A stretch of DNA of 64,000 bases from Asterias rubens. Lineage: Eukaryota; Echinodermata; Asteroidea; Forcipulatida; Asteriidae. The stretch covers positions 24,039,055 through 24,103,054 of the forward strand of contig NC_047063.1 in the NCBI RefSeq assembly GCF_902459465.1, in the 5' to 3' direction. Under the pieces are notes generated by a model that was not told where the DNA came from, did not search any database, and saw nothing but the letters and a program-made list of their open reading frames with translations. The position numbers and the translations under genes are program-made. This document shows positions 12,033-23,082 of the stretch, piece by piece. How positions within the stretch are numbered: the first letter of the stretch is position 1; each line of letters starts with the position of its first letter.

Positions 12033-13006
12033 GTAATGTTAAAAACATAAATGTATATAAAAGGCACATAGGCAAACAAAAATAACTTGGAACCCCAAGA
12101 AAAAAACACAATAATTATCATCTGGCATCCCATACATGAATTTTGTAAGAATTCGTGTAAACCCGCCCTTTAATAAACATCGCCAAACCAGACAGCTTCA
12201 TTCTAAAACACAAATTCTTATGGGGTTTTTTAATCTACGCCTCACTTGCATTGTGCGTGCAGATATATACCACGTATGTGAAGCTACTCTTCGCGTGTTA
12301 ACCGACAGCAGGAAAAAACGCGCCAAAAATATTTCAGCGGTCATTTGGCCAGCCTCAGGAGCAGACGATAATCATCTTGCAACCAGTGAAAGATTGCAGC
12401 TACTTTAGTCTGACAATAGAACCGGCTGCATACTTGATTGGGAATACCATGGCCTTCGCCTTTCATCCCTGGTACGTACCTTTTTAGCAGTCTCGTTTTA
12501 TTTTTAGCCCCGCAATAAATTTGCTCATTAGCGATTCGTGAAATAGTCTCTTGCGCATCTCTACAGCGCGTGCGGCGTGTATTGTCGTGATAGTACATCA
12601 CATCATGGTGTACTTCCTGCCCATCCACGGAAACTCGGCAAACTCCAGCGGTCGACTGTAAGTGATCTGAGCGGGCAAGGAGAGATGTCAGTTTTTTAAA
12701 TCCCGCCCATCGTGTAGCCAAGGCAACCAACCAGGCGGTGTGTTGTGCCGCAAGCAAAGCCAAATATAATTCACTATGTTGCGTGATATCTGGAAGCTAG
12801 CATGTGTATACTGACTCGCCTCTCGGCTTTTAACATTTCCCAGGATGCGAGCGTGTCCCTGGTGGACCCTGCAGGGGCTGAGACGGTCAGGAACACGGCA
12901 TAAATCTGATCAATGTGCCGGTCGCAAAATATCATCCCGCTGAATGAGAACAATGACTATGAGTATATAGACAGTCAACCCAGACGAACAGTTTGAAACT
13001 AGGATC
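12033..13006. promoter_or_regulatory. Upstream region of the receptor gene
   Basis: There is no recognisable protein in this 1 kb; the 140-residue minus-strand frame at 12341-12763 matches no family I know. An acceptor-like pyrimidine tract ending in 'acatttcccag' at 12842 and 'ccctgcag' near 12873 suggests that the receptor may have an upstream non-coding exon spliced into this region. No TATA box or other clear core promoter element could be assigned. Confidence 0.3.
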
Positions 13007-15463
13007 ATGGCCAAGGAGGTTATCGTGAACGCCTCTGTACCTTTATATACTGAAATAAATGCCGCTGGATCTGCACCGAGTGTCAATGGAAACAACAATG
13101 TGACTGACGTGACACTGTCATTGGAGTGTGCTGGCTTGTTACGGAATAGTACCGCTGTCCTGCACATCGACCCGGACACAGAGGGTTACACACCGGTTGT
13201 CATCTCACTGTCGTTTCTAGTGGCCCTTTTGAGCTTTGGAACTGTTTTATCCAACGCACTGGTCATTCACGTCATACGGGCTGACCGGACACTACACACG
13301 GTGAGTAACTGTTTCGCCATGAGTTTAGCCGCGGCCGATCTCCTCGTTGGGTTACTGGTCGTACCTTTCTATGCACTCGATGTCCATGTGTCCGAACAAT
13401 GGCATGAGCACATTCCGGCACACACTATTTGGGTTACGCTTGACTTTCTATTGACCTCATGCAGTATTCTCAACCTTGTACTACTCAACCTCGACCGTTT
13501 CTGGTCGATCACCTCACCCATGAAATATATGCGTCAACGGACTAAACGTCGTGCCCTATTCCTCATTGTCTTAGTATGGGGCTTGTCGATCTTGCTGACT
13601 ATCGTTCCCGCAGCTATATGGCCGTACGCCTTTAGGGGCGTCTTGGTGCCCACTAAGAGCCGGTTTGTGTGTTTCGGTTCGAGTGCCTGGCTGATGGCCG
13701 CGTGTGCAGTCTGCATTTACTTCATTCCGCTCACTCTTCTCTGTGCAATATATTCACGTATATTCAGGGCGATACACCAACGACACAAGATGGACTTGGG
13801 TCGTTCAAGCATCGCAAGTAACATGTCGAACCGCTTCGGGGGATCTAAACGCGGGAGCGATGTCAACCAACAAGGGTTTATCAGTGAGCAGGAATTACAG
13901 AGGTTGAGGAACATCTACGAGAAAGCACTGTGCCGGGAACGAGGTGAGAGGCACCTGACCGCTATGGTGAGAAAGAAGAAGGGCTACAGCCCCGGGGTGC
14001 ACCTCAAACGCTACGAAAGCATCGACGAGGAAAAGGAAGGAATCGACGAATCGTGTGAACAGGATCCATTTAACTCGGAAATTAGCGAAGATCAGAACAC
14101 ATTATGCGGCAAGTCTCACCAGACCAAGGTAGGGGTCAACAACATTGTCAATAAATTACACGTGACGCGTTCCGTGGATGATATTTTCAAACAGCCGAAC
14201 CGAAGCACCCCGAACGCTTACGAGACTTTGAGCGTGCTGCCCAAGATTAAAGTGCCGCGAATTTTGGCCGGCATTGAGTCAAGCATGGACGTGATACGCG
14301 AACGCGATGGTAGCTGGTGTAGCTCCAAATCCAATAAGTCGGTTACCAGCGAAGACCGGAAGGGCGCGGATAACACCTCCAACCACTCCCAGGAAATCGC
14401 AAGTGCACTTGCCGCAGGGAGGAGGACAAGTTCTCCCACCAGCGGGCTCTTACATTCTCCGAAAGACCGCAGCCCCACGGGATCAAACCACTTGAGCGTG
14501 AGCGTAACCGAGAACATAGCCTCCAACTTCCTGCAAGTTTTGTCACCCGACTTGCCACTCGATATTCAGAAGCGTTGGAGCTCGCCGCCCATCTGCATCG
14601 AGGACCCGGCCTCGGAGCCTGACGACACCGACCAGACCCCGGACGATGCCATCGCAGCGGAGGAAAACGACAACGACGACAACGAGTCAGTTACGACAAT
14701 CACGAAGAGAAAACGATCGGACTCTGGAGAGGGCGCCCTTGCTCGACTGCGGGCTAACTCCAGCGAGATGATACGGCGTGCATCACCTCGGCTGGCGCGA
14801 AAGGAGGAAGGTGATACGGAGAGTCTACTGAACACGGAAAGGAAATCCTCCCTTGGGAATGGTTCCTTCTACCGTGAGAGCTTCCAGAGTAACCGCTTGA
14901 TGACCCAGAAACAACAGAACGCACGGACCTCTTTCTCGCTCGATCTCATCACCGGGACCCGGAGCGACAGCGGTTACGCGAGCGACTGCGGCTTCCGCCG
15001 GCCGGGAAGCCTCGGCGTGACCACCAGTATCAAAAAAGAGCGCAGAGCGTCCCTGTCGTTTCCCATAGACAGCGCCACCATGGGGTCACTGACATCCAGG
15101 GTGAGAACATCTTTCAGTAACTCATTCAGCGCAATCAGTGGCCGCGGAACCAAAGCCCTGACGCTTCTTAAGAAACAGGATAAAGCGGCCAAGCAGCTGG
15201 GCTTCATCCTCGCATGTCTCTTGGCTTGCTGGACGCCGTATTTCCTCCAAGTTCTCATCTATGCCTTCTGTTCGGACTGTGGTGACGTCACAGCCATGAC
15301 AATTGCCGTCTTTCTTGGGTACACGCACTCGTTGTGCAACCCGATCCTATTCACCTTGTTCAATCCGAGGTTCCAGCGGTCGTGCAGAAGAATACTGTTC
15401 CCGTGTCGTTCTCGGGAAGAGAGCCCCCGGGGATGTCCGGTCGTACCACCATCTATGATATAA
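13007..15463 (+). CDS. Aminergic class A GPCR, histamine H1-like, long ICL3
   Basis: An 818-residue seven-transmembrane receptor encoded by one uninterrupted exon; the start has a good context (A at -3, G at +4). The N-terminus has N-glycosylation sequons at N8, N31 and N47. TM1 is about 64-88 (N83 = 1.50), TM2 about 100-123 (D111 = 2.50), TM3 about 138-162 with the amine-binding aspartate D146 (3.32) and DRF at 163-165 in place of DRY, TM4 about 183-205 (W191), TM5 about 228-250, TM6 about 728-752 (W742-T-P-Y745-F746), and TM7 with Y772 and N778-P. The run KAAKQLGF before TM6, PYF in TM6 and FLGY in TM7 resemble vertebrate histamine H1 receptors, as does MKYMRQRTKRRA after TM3. ICL3 is roughly 470 residues, serine-rich and charged, far longer than in most family members. 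The usual Cys3.25 is replaced by H139, and positions 5.42 and 5.46 are Cys and Ile, so the ligand cannot be assumed to be histamine. A muscarinic-like or orphan amine receptor is possible. Confidence 0.88.
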   Translation: MAKEVIVNASVPLYTEINAAGSAPSVNGNNNVTDVTLSLECAGLLRNSTAVLHIDPDTEGYTPVVISLSFLVALLSFGTVLSNALVIHVIRADRTLHTVSNCFAMSLAAADLLVGLLVVPFYALDVHVSEQWHEHIPAHTIWVTLDFLLTSCSILNLVLLNLDRFWSITSPMKYMRQRTKRRALFLIVLVWGLSILLTIVPAAIWPYAFRGVLVPTKSRFVCFGSSAWLMAACAVCIYFIPLTLLCAIYSRIFRAIHQRHKMDLGRSSIASNMSNRFGGSKRGSDVNQQGFISEQELQRLRNIYEKALCRERGERHLTAMVRKKKGYSPGVHLKRYESIDEEKEGIDESCEQDPFNSEISEDQNTLCGKSHQTKVGVNNIVNKLHVTRSVDDIFKQPNRSTPNAYETLSVLPKIKVPRILAGIESSMDVIRERDGSWCSSKSNKSVTSEDRKGADNTSNHSQEIASALAAGRRTSSPTSGLLHSPKDRSPTGSNHLSVSVTENIASNFLQVLSPDLPLDIQKRWSSPPICIEDPASEPDDTDQTPDDAIAAEENDNDDNESVTTITKRKRSDSGEGALARLRANSSEMIRRASPRLARKEEGDTESLLNTERKSSLGNGSFYRESFQSNRLMTQKQQNARTSFSLDLITGTRSDSGYASDCGFRRPGSLGVTTSIKKERRASLSFPIDSATMGSLTSRVRTSFSNSFSAISGRGTKALTLLKKQDKAAKQLGFILACLLACWTPYFLQVLIYAFCSDCGDVTAMTIAVFLGYTHSLCNPILFTLFNPRFQRSCRRILFPCRSREESPRGCPVVPPSMI

Positions 15464-15492
15464 GTACATTGATCATTATCCTTCATCTTGTT

Positions 15493-15850
15493 TTTAAAGG
15501 CACTGGAGACTATTGGTAATTACTCAACATAGTTTTGAGCATAAAAACTGACTTTGTAACGAGTAATGGAGAGAGCTTGATAGTATAGAGCATTGTGAGA
15601 AACGGCTCCCTAACGTAGTTTCGAGAAAGAAGTAATTTTCCACTAAAATATTTTAATTTGAATTGGAAACCTAAGAAATCAAGCATCTAAAACTGACTGA
15701 ATGCACACAACGCGAGTGGCATTTTTCCATACTATCTCGCAACATTGACGATCAACTTCAAATTTTCACAGGTTATTTGTGCATGTGTTGAGATGTACCA
15801 AGTGAGAAGACTTGTCTATGACAATTACCAAAGGTGTTCAGTGTCTTTAA
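15493..15850. repeat. MITE family A, copy in receptor 3' flank
   Basis: Lies only 30 bp after the receptor stop codon, so it probably forms part of the 3' untranslated region. Ends are TTTAAAGGCACTGGAGACTA and 'tgttcagtgtctttaa', both flanked by TTAA. The central hairpin is degraded. Confidence 0.8.
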
Positions 15851-16284
15851 GGGTTTGTTAAAATAAATTATATAAACTATTATCAATTTGCAATGTGACC
15901 TCTTTTAAATAATGATTATTGTGTTTTTTAAGGGTTAATTATGAAGACAAGAAAATAATGTGAAAAAAACAACTTCGTGCACAGTCACGAACAAGAACTG
16001 TTCATTTGATGCAAGCTACCAAACTAACCGGTTAATTTTACAATGACTAGGCTTAGTTTTGTCGACTAGTTTCTGAATCAAAATATTTATTTACTTGTGC
16101 AATTCATAATTGACGTTAAACAAAATGTTTTTATGGACAGATTGGCTGTTGTCAGTTTTACGTTTAAATCTCCCTTGTAGGAGTTTGCCGGGTCCGTTTT
16201 TACGGGAAGATCATCCGAACAAGCAAACACACAAAAGTTCCACTGTCTTCTATTTTGTTAAACGGCAACATCAACATGGTAAAC
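15851..16284. other. Intergenic, possible receptor 3' UTR
   Basis: AT-rich with no exon. The receptor transcript may extend into it, but no polyadenylation signal can be assigned with confidence. Confidence 0.3.
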
Positions 16285-16640
16285 CAATTAACAAGGGTGG
16301 CTTGTGCGTAAAGCGCTTCCCCTCACCAAGGTGACCCTGGTTCGATACCCGGCCGCTATTTCTTTTTTTCCAAAACGACACTGCATTGATTTCGTCAAAG
16401 AGCAGGTCAATTTCATTATGACGTAATTTTTACAGAAAGGGGAAAAAATACAATGTCGTTTGGGGGGGGGGGGGAATCGCTACCCGGCCAGGGCCATACG
16501 TGAGTTGAGATGTGTGTTGGTTCCATGCTGTGTGCCACGAGGGTTTTCCAGACAATCCGGTTTTCCTCCCTCAGGAAAAATCAAACACTTTCGATCTCTG
16601 GCTGTGCTCCGTGGTCATAATAGGTTGATGTGGCTGGCTG
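16285..16640 (+). repeat. tRNA-derived SINE, interrupted
   Basis: A tRNA-like head with a B-box-like 'ggttcgatacc' lies at about 16330. The typical body 'gtgttggttccatgct', 'gagggttttccagacaatcc' and 'ggttttcctccctc' follows at 16500-16575. Between them lie about 140 bp, including a G run, flanked by two copies of TACCCGGCC (near 16337 and 16479). This suggests an insertion into the SINE or a recombination event. Confidence 0.55.
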
Positions 16641-16685
16641 CATGCCTACCTCTCGACCACGTTTTACCCGAATCCTTTATCAATA

Positions 16686-17031
16686 TTAAAGGCAGTTGAC
16701 ACTACTGGTAATTACTCAAATAATTATAAGCATACCTTACTTGGTAACGAGTAATGGGGAGAGGTTGAAATAATAAAAACACTGTGAGAAACAGCTCCCT
16801 CTTAAGTAACGTAATTTCGAGAAAGAAGTAATTTTTGACGAATTTGATTTTCGATACTTTATATTTAGAGGTCTCGACATCAAGCATCTGAAAGCAAAGC
16901 ACAACTTCGTGTGACAAGGGTGTTTTTTCTTTCATTATTATCTCGCAACTTTCACAACCAATTGAGCTCAAATTTTCACAGGTATATGCATATGTTGAGA
17001 TACACCAAGTGAGAAGACTGGTCTTTGATAT
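16686..17031. repeat. MITE family A, right end truncated
   Basis: Begins TTAAAGGCAGTTGACACTAC and follows the family through 'gagaagactggtctttga', then stops short of its terminal repeat where family D begins at about 17045. The family D element may have inserted here or caused the loss. Confidence 0.75.
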
Positions 17032-17044
17032 TTACTTAGAGTAT

Positions 17045-17222
17045 CCTGCCGTCGATTTCACAAAGAGTTAGGACTCGTCTTATCTCGAGTTAGGACGAGT
17101 AACTCATCCTAACTTAGGATTAATCTTAAGGTCTGCATGCTACAGTGTAGGGTTTGGACTCGTCCTAAGTCCTAAGATTAGTCTTCAGTTAGGAAGAGTT
17201 TTGTGAAATCGACGACTGTGTC
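17045..17222. repeat. MITE family D, copy 1
   Basis: Ends 'gtcgatttcacaaagagtta' and 'gttttgtgaaatcgacga' are inverted. The arms consist of short units of the type 'cctaagttaggactagtc' in alternating orientation. A second copy is at 53047-53219 with the same ends. About 175 bp, non-coding. Confidence 0.75.
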
Positions 17223-19947
17223 TTAAAAATTAACGGCAATACAAACCTTTGGTCAGAAGCCTACGACAGCTCTCGGTAGTAAAAAGCATTTCGAGAAACA
17301 TTATACTCCGAAGAAATGTGGTTATGAACAAATACATATCAGTAGTTATGCCGCAAAATTTCAAGTTGGGAAGTAACTGCAGTAATGCTACTCAGTTTGT
17401 GTATTCCTGAAAAAACATAAACGTGACCAAATGATTTTTTTCTTCAGATGTTTAGTTTTATTGTACACATCTAAATTAATAAGAAACAATCGAACGGTTC
17501 CCAAAACCACAATTACACTTTTCCTTTAAATAACTTGAGTGCTTTATAGCTTGGCAGGCTGAAACACGCACAGATTGTTTTTTTATCGTGATCAGGGGCT
17601 GTCAAATTCTGTAGAGGAGCTGACTGATTTGTCTAAATAAGAAACTATTTCAGGAATTTGACTGAACATTGCAGCCATATTTGTTTCCAGCGGGTCTTGA
17701 ATCCATGTGCGATGTGATCATGTTCACCCTAATACAGAATGGTTTTTTAATGTTATAGTATGTAAAGTCACCACGCAGTGCGTGAATGATACAAAACACA
17801 AAGCACATTCGTGTATTTTTGTCTTCCTTATCCTTGGGAGGGCGAGGAGAATAAGGTTTTTTTTCGTCTTTTGTAACACAAAATTTCATTACAAGCTTTT
17901 GTATATTTTCAGTATTATTATCACTAGTCTTTACGTGGCGGGCCAAAAGACAGACAGAGGTGTGTGTTTTTTGTTTTCGGACATAGACAGAAGACGACTA
18001 ACGAACAGACTAAACAAACTAACACGACGAATGACAATTTTTTTATAATAGGCTTTAACTCTTACAAATGCAGTCTTAGTTCAACTTGGGGATCAAAAGG
18101 TCAAACTGTTGTACCATTTTCTGAAAACGGCAACAAAAAATGCTATGAACATTCATGTGTAAAAAATAAATAGACAACAATCATTTTCGTTCCTGCACTT
18201 TAGTTATGGAAGTGTTTTCATCGTTCTAAAAATAGATAGTCAGAGAGATGGAATTATCACTCAGATGGTTCTCGGATCATGCTTTTTATCGTGAATTCAC
18301 CCCGAAGCTTTGAGATGTTGATGTCGGTAGAGGATGGTCACGGGATCATAACATCAACGTGTGAATACTTCTATTTTAGACATATGTGAATTGAATTAAG
18401 ACCCGTAAAGTTTATTGACTTATATTGTTCATTGAGTCGATCCTCAGATGCCAGATAAAGGTTCTACCTAACAAAAGTAAACAGACCGATTGAAATAAAT
18501 AAGAATATAGAAAACCATAACAAATAGATAATCAAAATAAAACCGACTTACCTACTTATTACGAAACAGACGATGCGACAGACAGAAATATACATTGTGT
18601 ATAAAAAAAAAGTGGTTAACTATCAACTAATATGCACAGACACGAGACAGAAACGCATTTAGAGCAACCAAAGAACGGATTGACCAAACGACAGACAAAC
18701 TTACGAACTAGGGGAATGAGACACGACATGACTGACACCAACAAACAAACAGACGAAACAGAGGACGAACGAACAATATCAAAACGTCAGTATACACAGA
18801 TTGTGCGTGCTTTGAAATGTGAAATTTTTAAACACGTATTCATCGACTTTGACACGACAGTTAAAAAAAAACGGGATGAGAATTAAACGCACACGAATCG
18901 TCAACGAACGCACGCACCACACGACGTTTATACATGTTGAGCACGTCTGAACCACTTCTTTTTGATATTGTTAAAAATAGTATTTGATAAATTTATACTG
19001 CCTATACTTGACCACAGCTACATTAGGAATTTAGAGTGTAGTAGGGGCCATACATAAATACTAAGCACAGCACCCTTGGCCGGTCTGTTTTTTTAAGTGA
19101 AAACGTTGTGTGCATTTTTCTACTCATTTTATAAGTCCAAATTCTAGAGGCAAAAATGCAAGTAGCTTTATGTGCTACGCATAACACGTATTATGCAGCG
19201 ACGAGTTGCCATGAAATGAAATCAAGACAAAAGAAACACGCACAAACAAATGTCGTGTGAGCAATTTGGTTAGTTGCTATAAAACAGTATAGGCAATTAA
19301 GCCCTATGGCAGTTAGAGTCAAGGTCAATGCATACTTAACCAAGCAGTATTTATATACATAATTATAAAGTAATCAATGTTTATCTGATGTACATTAATA
19401 ATATGGTGGAATTTCATAAAATATTTATCATGGAGAGGCGGTGTTTTAAAGAAAAATTATACAACCAAAGACCACAGCTGTTGAATTCACGTCGCTGTCA
19501 CTTAGTTTTTTTTTCGTTTTTTTTCTTCTTTTTTAAGAAATTGGTTTTGCAATGAACATATTATTAAGGGATTATTTAGAGTAAGATCTTGGTATGTAAA
19601 TTTGTTTTGTTTTTTAATGGCGTGTAATAAATCATACATACTACAAGGTGAAAGAATTGTACTTATTCTAAAACAAGTTGTTAAAAAATGATGTGAACAC
19701 CGTTTATCAACGACGGGCGTAAGAACTTTCAATTTGAGTATTTATCTAATTTATTTATTTATTTATTTATTTGCTTTGGCTTACCTCTTTGAGGTTGTGA
19801 CTTTACTTTGCTGTTTTAGTGCAATTATGTTGTTTAAAACGGTATTAATTATTATGATGCATGAATTGTTTATAAATTATTTAAATTATCACATTCACCC
19901 AAAATCTTCATGAACCTGTCGAGTTAAAAATTGTAATTTAAGTGACA
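17223..19947. other. Intergenic, AT-rich, no gene seen
   Basis: A degenerate 'acagacgaacagac' pattern runs through about 17950-18040 and 18480-18790. Near 19500-19530 there is a T/C-rich tract, and near 19750-19775 an ATTT run. None of the small open frames shows a recognisable domain, splice context or codon signal. Confidence 0.45.
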
Positions 19948-20311
19948 TTAAAGGGAAGGTACACGTTTGGTAATTACTCAAAACAAATATTAACTTAAAA
20001 ATTAAACTGACTTGGTAACTAGCATTGGAGAGCTGTTGATAGTATAAAACAGTGTGGAAAATGAATCCCTCTGAAGTAACATAGATTTTGAGAAAGAGGT
20101 AATTTCTCACTAAAACAATAAATATTCTGATCTGAAAGCACACAAATTAAGTTCAACAAGGGTGTCTTTCTTTCATCATTTTCTCGCAACTTCGATGACC
20201 AATTGAGCACAAAATTAATGTTCACAGGCTTGTTATTTGATGCTTATGATGGTATACACCAAGTGAGACGACTGGTCTTTGACAAGTACCAAACGTGCAC
20301 CTTCCCTTTAA
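19948..20311. repeat. MITE family A, variant subfamily
   Basis: Ends are TTAAAGGGAAGGTACACGTT and the inverse 'aaacgtgcaccttcccttta'. The terminal 25 bp therefore differ from the main family while the interior ('gaaagaggtaatttctcact', 'caagtgagacgactggtctt') is shared. Perfect TTAA flanks occur on both sides. Confidence 0.75.
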
Positions 20312-20405
20312 TCGAGCTTGCCTAAGATTTGAAATTAGTACTGGCGACATAGGTACTAAAAGATTATTTCCAAGTGAACTTTTGTCGATGTTTAGTTTTG
20401 TTCAT

Positions 20406-20437
20406 TTTTCTATTTATTTATTTATTTATTTATTTTG
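20406..20437. repeat. (ATTT)n microsatellite
   Basis: Eight or so ATTT units in a row. Confidence 0.85.
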
Positions 20438-20626
20438 TCAGGAGAAAAGAGTATTCTTTCAAATTGATCTGTGTTTCTATAATAGTGTAGAGTTCAGATA
20501 GATTAACATAAAACACAACAAGCTTCCACATAAATACGCTCCTTGGCAAACACCTGAGCATCTACATCATGTGAATAACCCGTCTACGTTATGTTATGTT
20601 AAAACCACAGATTGTGATATAGCAAC

Positions 20627-21019
20627 TTTAAAAAGGGACTGACCACTATTGGTAATTACTCAAAATAATTGTTAGCATAATGCCTTACTTTGTAACGAGT
20701 AATGAAGAGCTGTTGATGGTTTTAAAACAAAATGAGCAACGGCTCCCTCTGAAGTTACGAAGTTTTTGAGAAAGAGGTATAAATTGTTCAGTCAAATAAT
20801 AAAAGACTTCAGCTGAAAACCGTTTATGATTTGCATGTGAAAGCTCACAAAGTATTAATCCAACAAAGAAGGGTGTTTTACATTACATTACTCTCTTGCA
20901 AGTTCGACGACCATTGAGCCCAAATCTTCACAGGTTTGTCGTTCTTATGCTTTGGGATAGCCTACACCAAGTTAGAATACTGGTTTTTGACAATTATCAA
21001 AGGGGTCCAGTGCCTTTAA
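20627..21019. repeat. MITE family A, copy
   Basis: Runs from TTTAAAAAGGGACTGACCAC to 'aggggtccagtgcctttaa'. The central hairpin differs from the standard copy and reads 'aaaagacttcagctgaaaac', as in the copy at 45971-46380. Confidence 0.7.
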
Positions 21020-21307
21020 TCCTTGCTTGTCTAGCTTATTGAAATCACCACTTTAAACTCGTCATCTTTGTTCCAGTTAACCACTTAAGATGATGAATCC
21101 ATCCCCCTTTTTTGCTGGATGTATAGCTGTTTGTATTTTAACTGGTTAAAAAATGTGTGTTTTATGTTAACAATTGTTTGAAAACCCTTATTAGTAATGA
21201 AAATAAAGCCTTACAATTAAACGATGCTTATACATCCGTAAGCGTTTATGTAGACCCAACTGTTTGTATAAACCTTTATTGATGCACCCGACCCTGTAAG
21301 AAACGAC

Positions 21308-21555
21308 GACTTTGGCTTGGGCTTTGACTTGGGCTTTGACTTGGGCTTTGGATTTGGCTTGGTTGGGCTTTGGGCTTATGGAATTTCGTGTGCTTTGGCT
21401 TGGGCTTTTATAGGCTTTGGATTGGGCTATGGATTGGTGGATTGGGCTTTAGCTTTGCCTTTGGCTGGGGCTTTTGATTTGGCTTGGTTGGGCTTGGGCT
21501 TATGGGCTTTGGCTTGGGCTTAGGCTTTGGATTGGGCTATGGATTGGTGGACTTA
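21308..21555 (+). repeat. GGCTTTGG(A/G)TT-type minisatellite
   Basis: About 245 bp of imperfect short repeats built from 'ttgggcttt' and 'ggcttggg'. A higher-order unit 'ggctttggattgggctatgg' occurs twice, near 21415 and 21527. It gives an accidental open frame rich in G, L, F and A that should not be annotated as a protein. Confidence 0.8.
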
Positions 21556-21933
21556 GCTGCGGCTAAATTCAAACCTATGAAGGCTTTTCACAAGACGTGC
21601 CGTGGTGAAGCGATAAGGTTTTAAGAGTTGTTTTTACTACAGCCATGACCGACCATCCTTCAAACAATAGGTACAAAAGAGGTATCTGACGCAATAAATT
21701 TACAATTAAAAATAATTGATTAAATCTTAAAAGCCTCCGGTAACTGTTGCTTAGCTGGTCAATAAAAAGCAATTTTAGTTAGTTCCAGCAAAGGATCAAT
21801 GCTAAAAGCTGCGTGGTTCCCTGTTTGCTCACAGAATGGAATTCACTAACAACCAATCAAAATATATAGCCAGAAGCCCTTTGGTAAGGGAATCTTTATA
21901 AACTAACCAACGTGTGTGTTTTGTAGGGTTCTC
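21556..21933. other. Intergenic, nothing recognised
   Basis: No gene or known repeat was identified. Confidence 0.35.
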
Positions 21934-22315
21934 TTGACGGAAAATTACAGAAATGGTAAGAAAATAAATCGATCGCAGATTTACATAAAACTTATACGGC
22001 CTAATGGTGATGATAGTAGAAGAACATCCCTTGAAATATTTATGTCTGGAATGTCATATTTGATTAAAAATAAATAATCTAATAATTTCGCGTTTGGAGT
22101 TTATCGCTCATAGTGAGCGTTTTATTCCTCTCTTAGTTTTTGCGTCGATGTCAAGCAAAACAGTCTTATCGGTTTTTAACTATTTCTCGTGACTCAGATG
22201 GCCGATCGATCTCAAGTTTGTCAGTTTAGGTATTGTTTTATGGTGGATGACATAAAGTGTTTACACTGCCAGCAACTGTTTTGTTACCCAAAGCCATTTT
22301 TGTAATGTCCCTTTA
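21934..22315. repeat. MITE family C, copy 2
   Basis: Shares 'tggaatgtcatatttgatta', 'ggagtttatcgctcata' and 'cagatggccgatcgatctca' with copy 1. The right end 'ttgtaatgtccctttaa' is the inverse of the family start TTTAAAGGAACATT. Confidence 0.65.
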
Positions 22316-22884
22316 ATAACTGCCTTTTTGGAATTATGCAGAAATAGAATGAGACAAATAACTAAAATTTCAGTCTTCATGTATTGGCCCAAGAAGAGGA
22401 TAAATTTATAAGCACTTTTGCGCTCTGTTGAAAAAAACACACAACAGTATATAATTCGCAGGGGATGTTATCTATTATCAACAAGTCGAGAAAATAACAT
22501 CAAATCACAGACGACTGTTTGTTCGCCCCGAGCGGTTGGCACCATCTAAATTAATTTAGAATATATGTTTTCTTTGGGGTTATTTTCGTTCCGTGGACCC
22601 TGTTTTTTTTTAAATTGTCCAGGGGTTTTAAACAAAAATTAAGTTACCTGATACTAGTGCATTTTGTCCTATGCCTTTTTGTAGCAGACCTCTCCACCTC
22701 GTCCCCACGTCCCCATCCCCCTAAGAAACAAAGTAGATTTCTTTATGAAATGTGATACGCGAATAAGTCCAAGGCGCGGTGATGGTTAGCGTATTCTGTT
22801 GCTGCAATAAACCAGGAGAGGAACGTAATAGCATATAGGAACCATTATGGACAGACTGATGTGCGTTTTATTTTTACGCCCATG
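22316..22884. other. Intergenic, nothing recognised
   Basis: No exon or repeat was identified. Confidence 0.35.
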
Positions 22885-23082
22885 CCCAATTTCATAGAGG
22901 TGCTTATTAAAGCACAATTTATTGCTTACAATTTTTCGGCTTAGCAGAAATGAGCAGGATACCAGTCACAAATTGTACAGGCGGTATGGCAGTTTGGCTG
23001 GTAACCTTATTCTGATGAGCGTAGTTTTGTTATGCTGAGCTAACTTTTGTGTTTTAACAGCTGTATGAAATTGGGCCCCAAT
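22885..23082. repeat. MITE family E, best copy
   Basis: Ends 'cccaatttcatagaggtgct' and 'agctgtatgaaattgggccc' are inverted. Interior phrases such as 'agcaggataccagtcacaa' and 'ggcagtttggctggtaacct' mark this widespread foldback family. Non-coding. Confidence 0.75.

Noticed and set aside
12341..12763. 140-residue minus-strand frame upstream of the receptor
   Set aside because: No domain, transmembrane pattern or splice context was recognised, and a frame of this length can occur by chance in this more GC-rich stretch.
21317..21523. Open frame rich in G, L, F, W (68 residues)
   Set aside because: It comes from a GGCTTTGG-type minisatellite. The composition is purely repeat-driven, with no start context or neighbouring exon.
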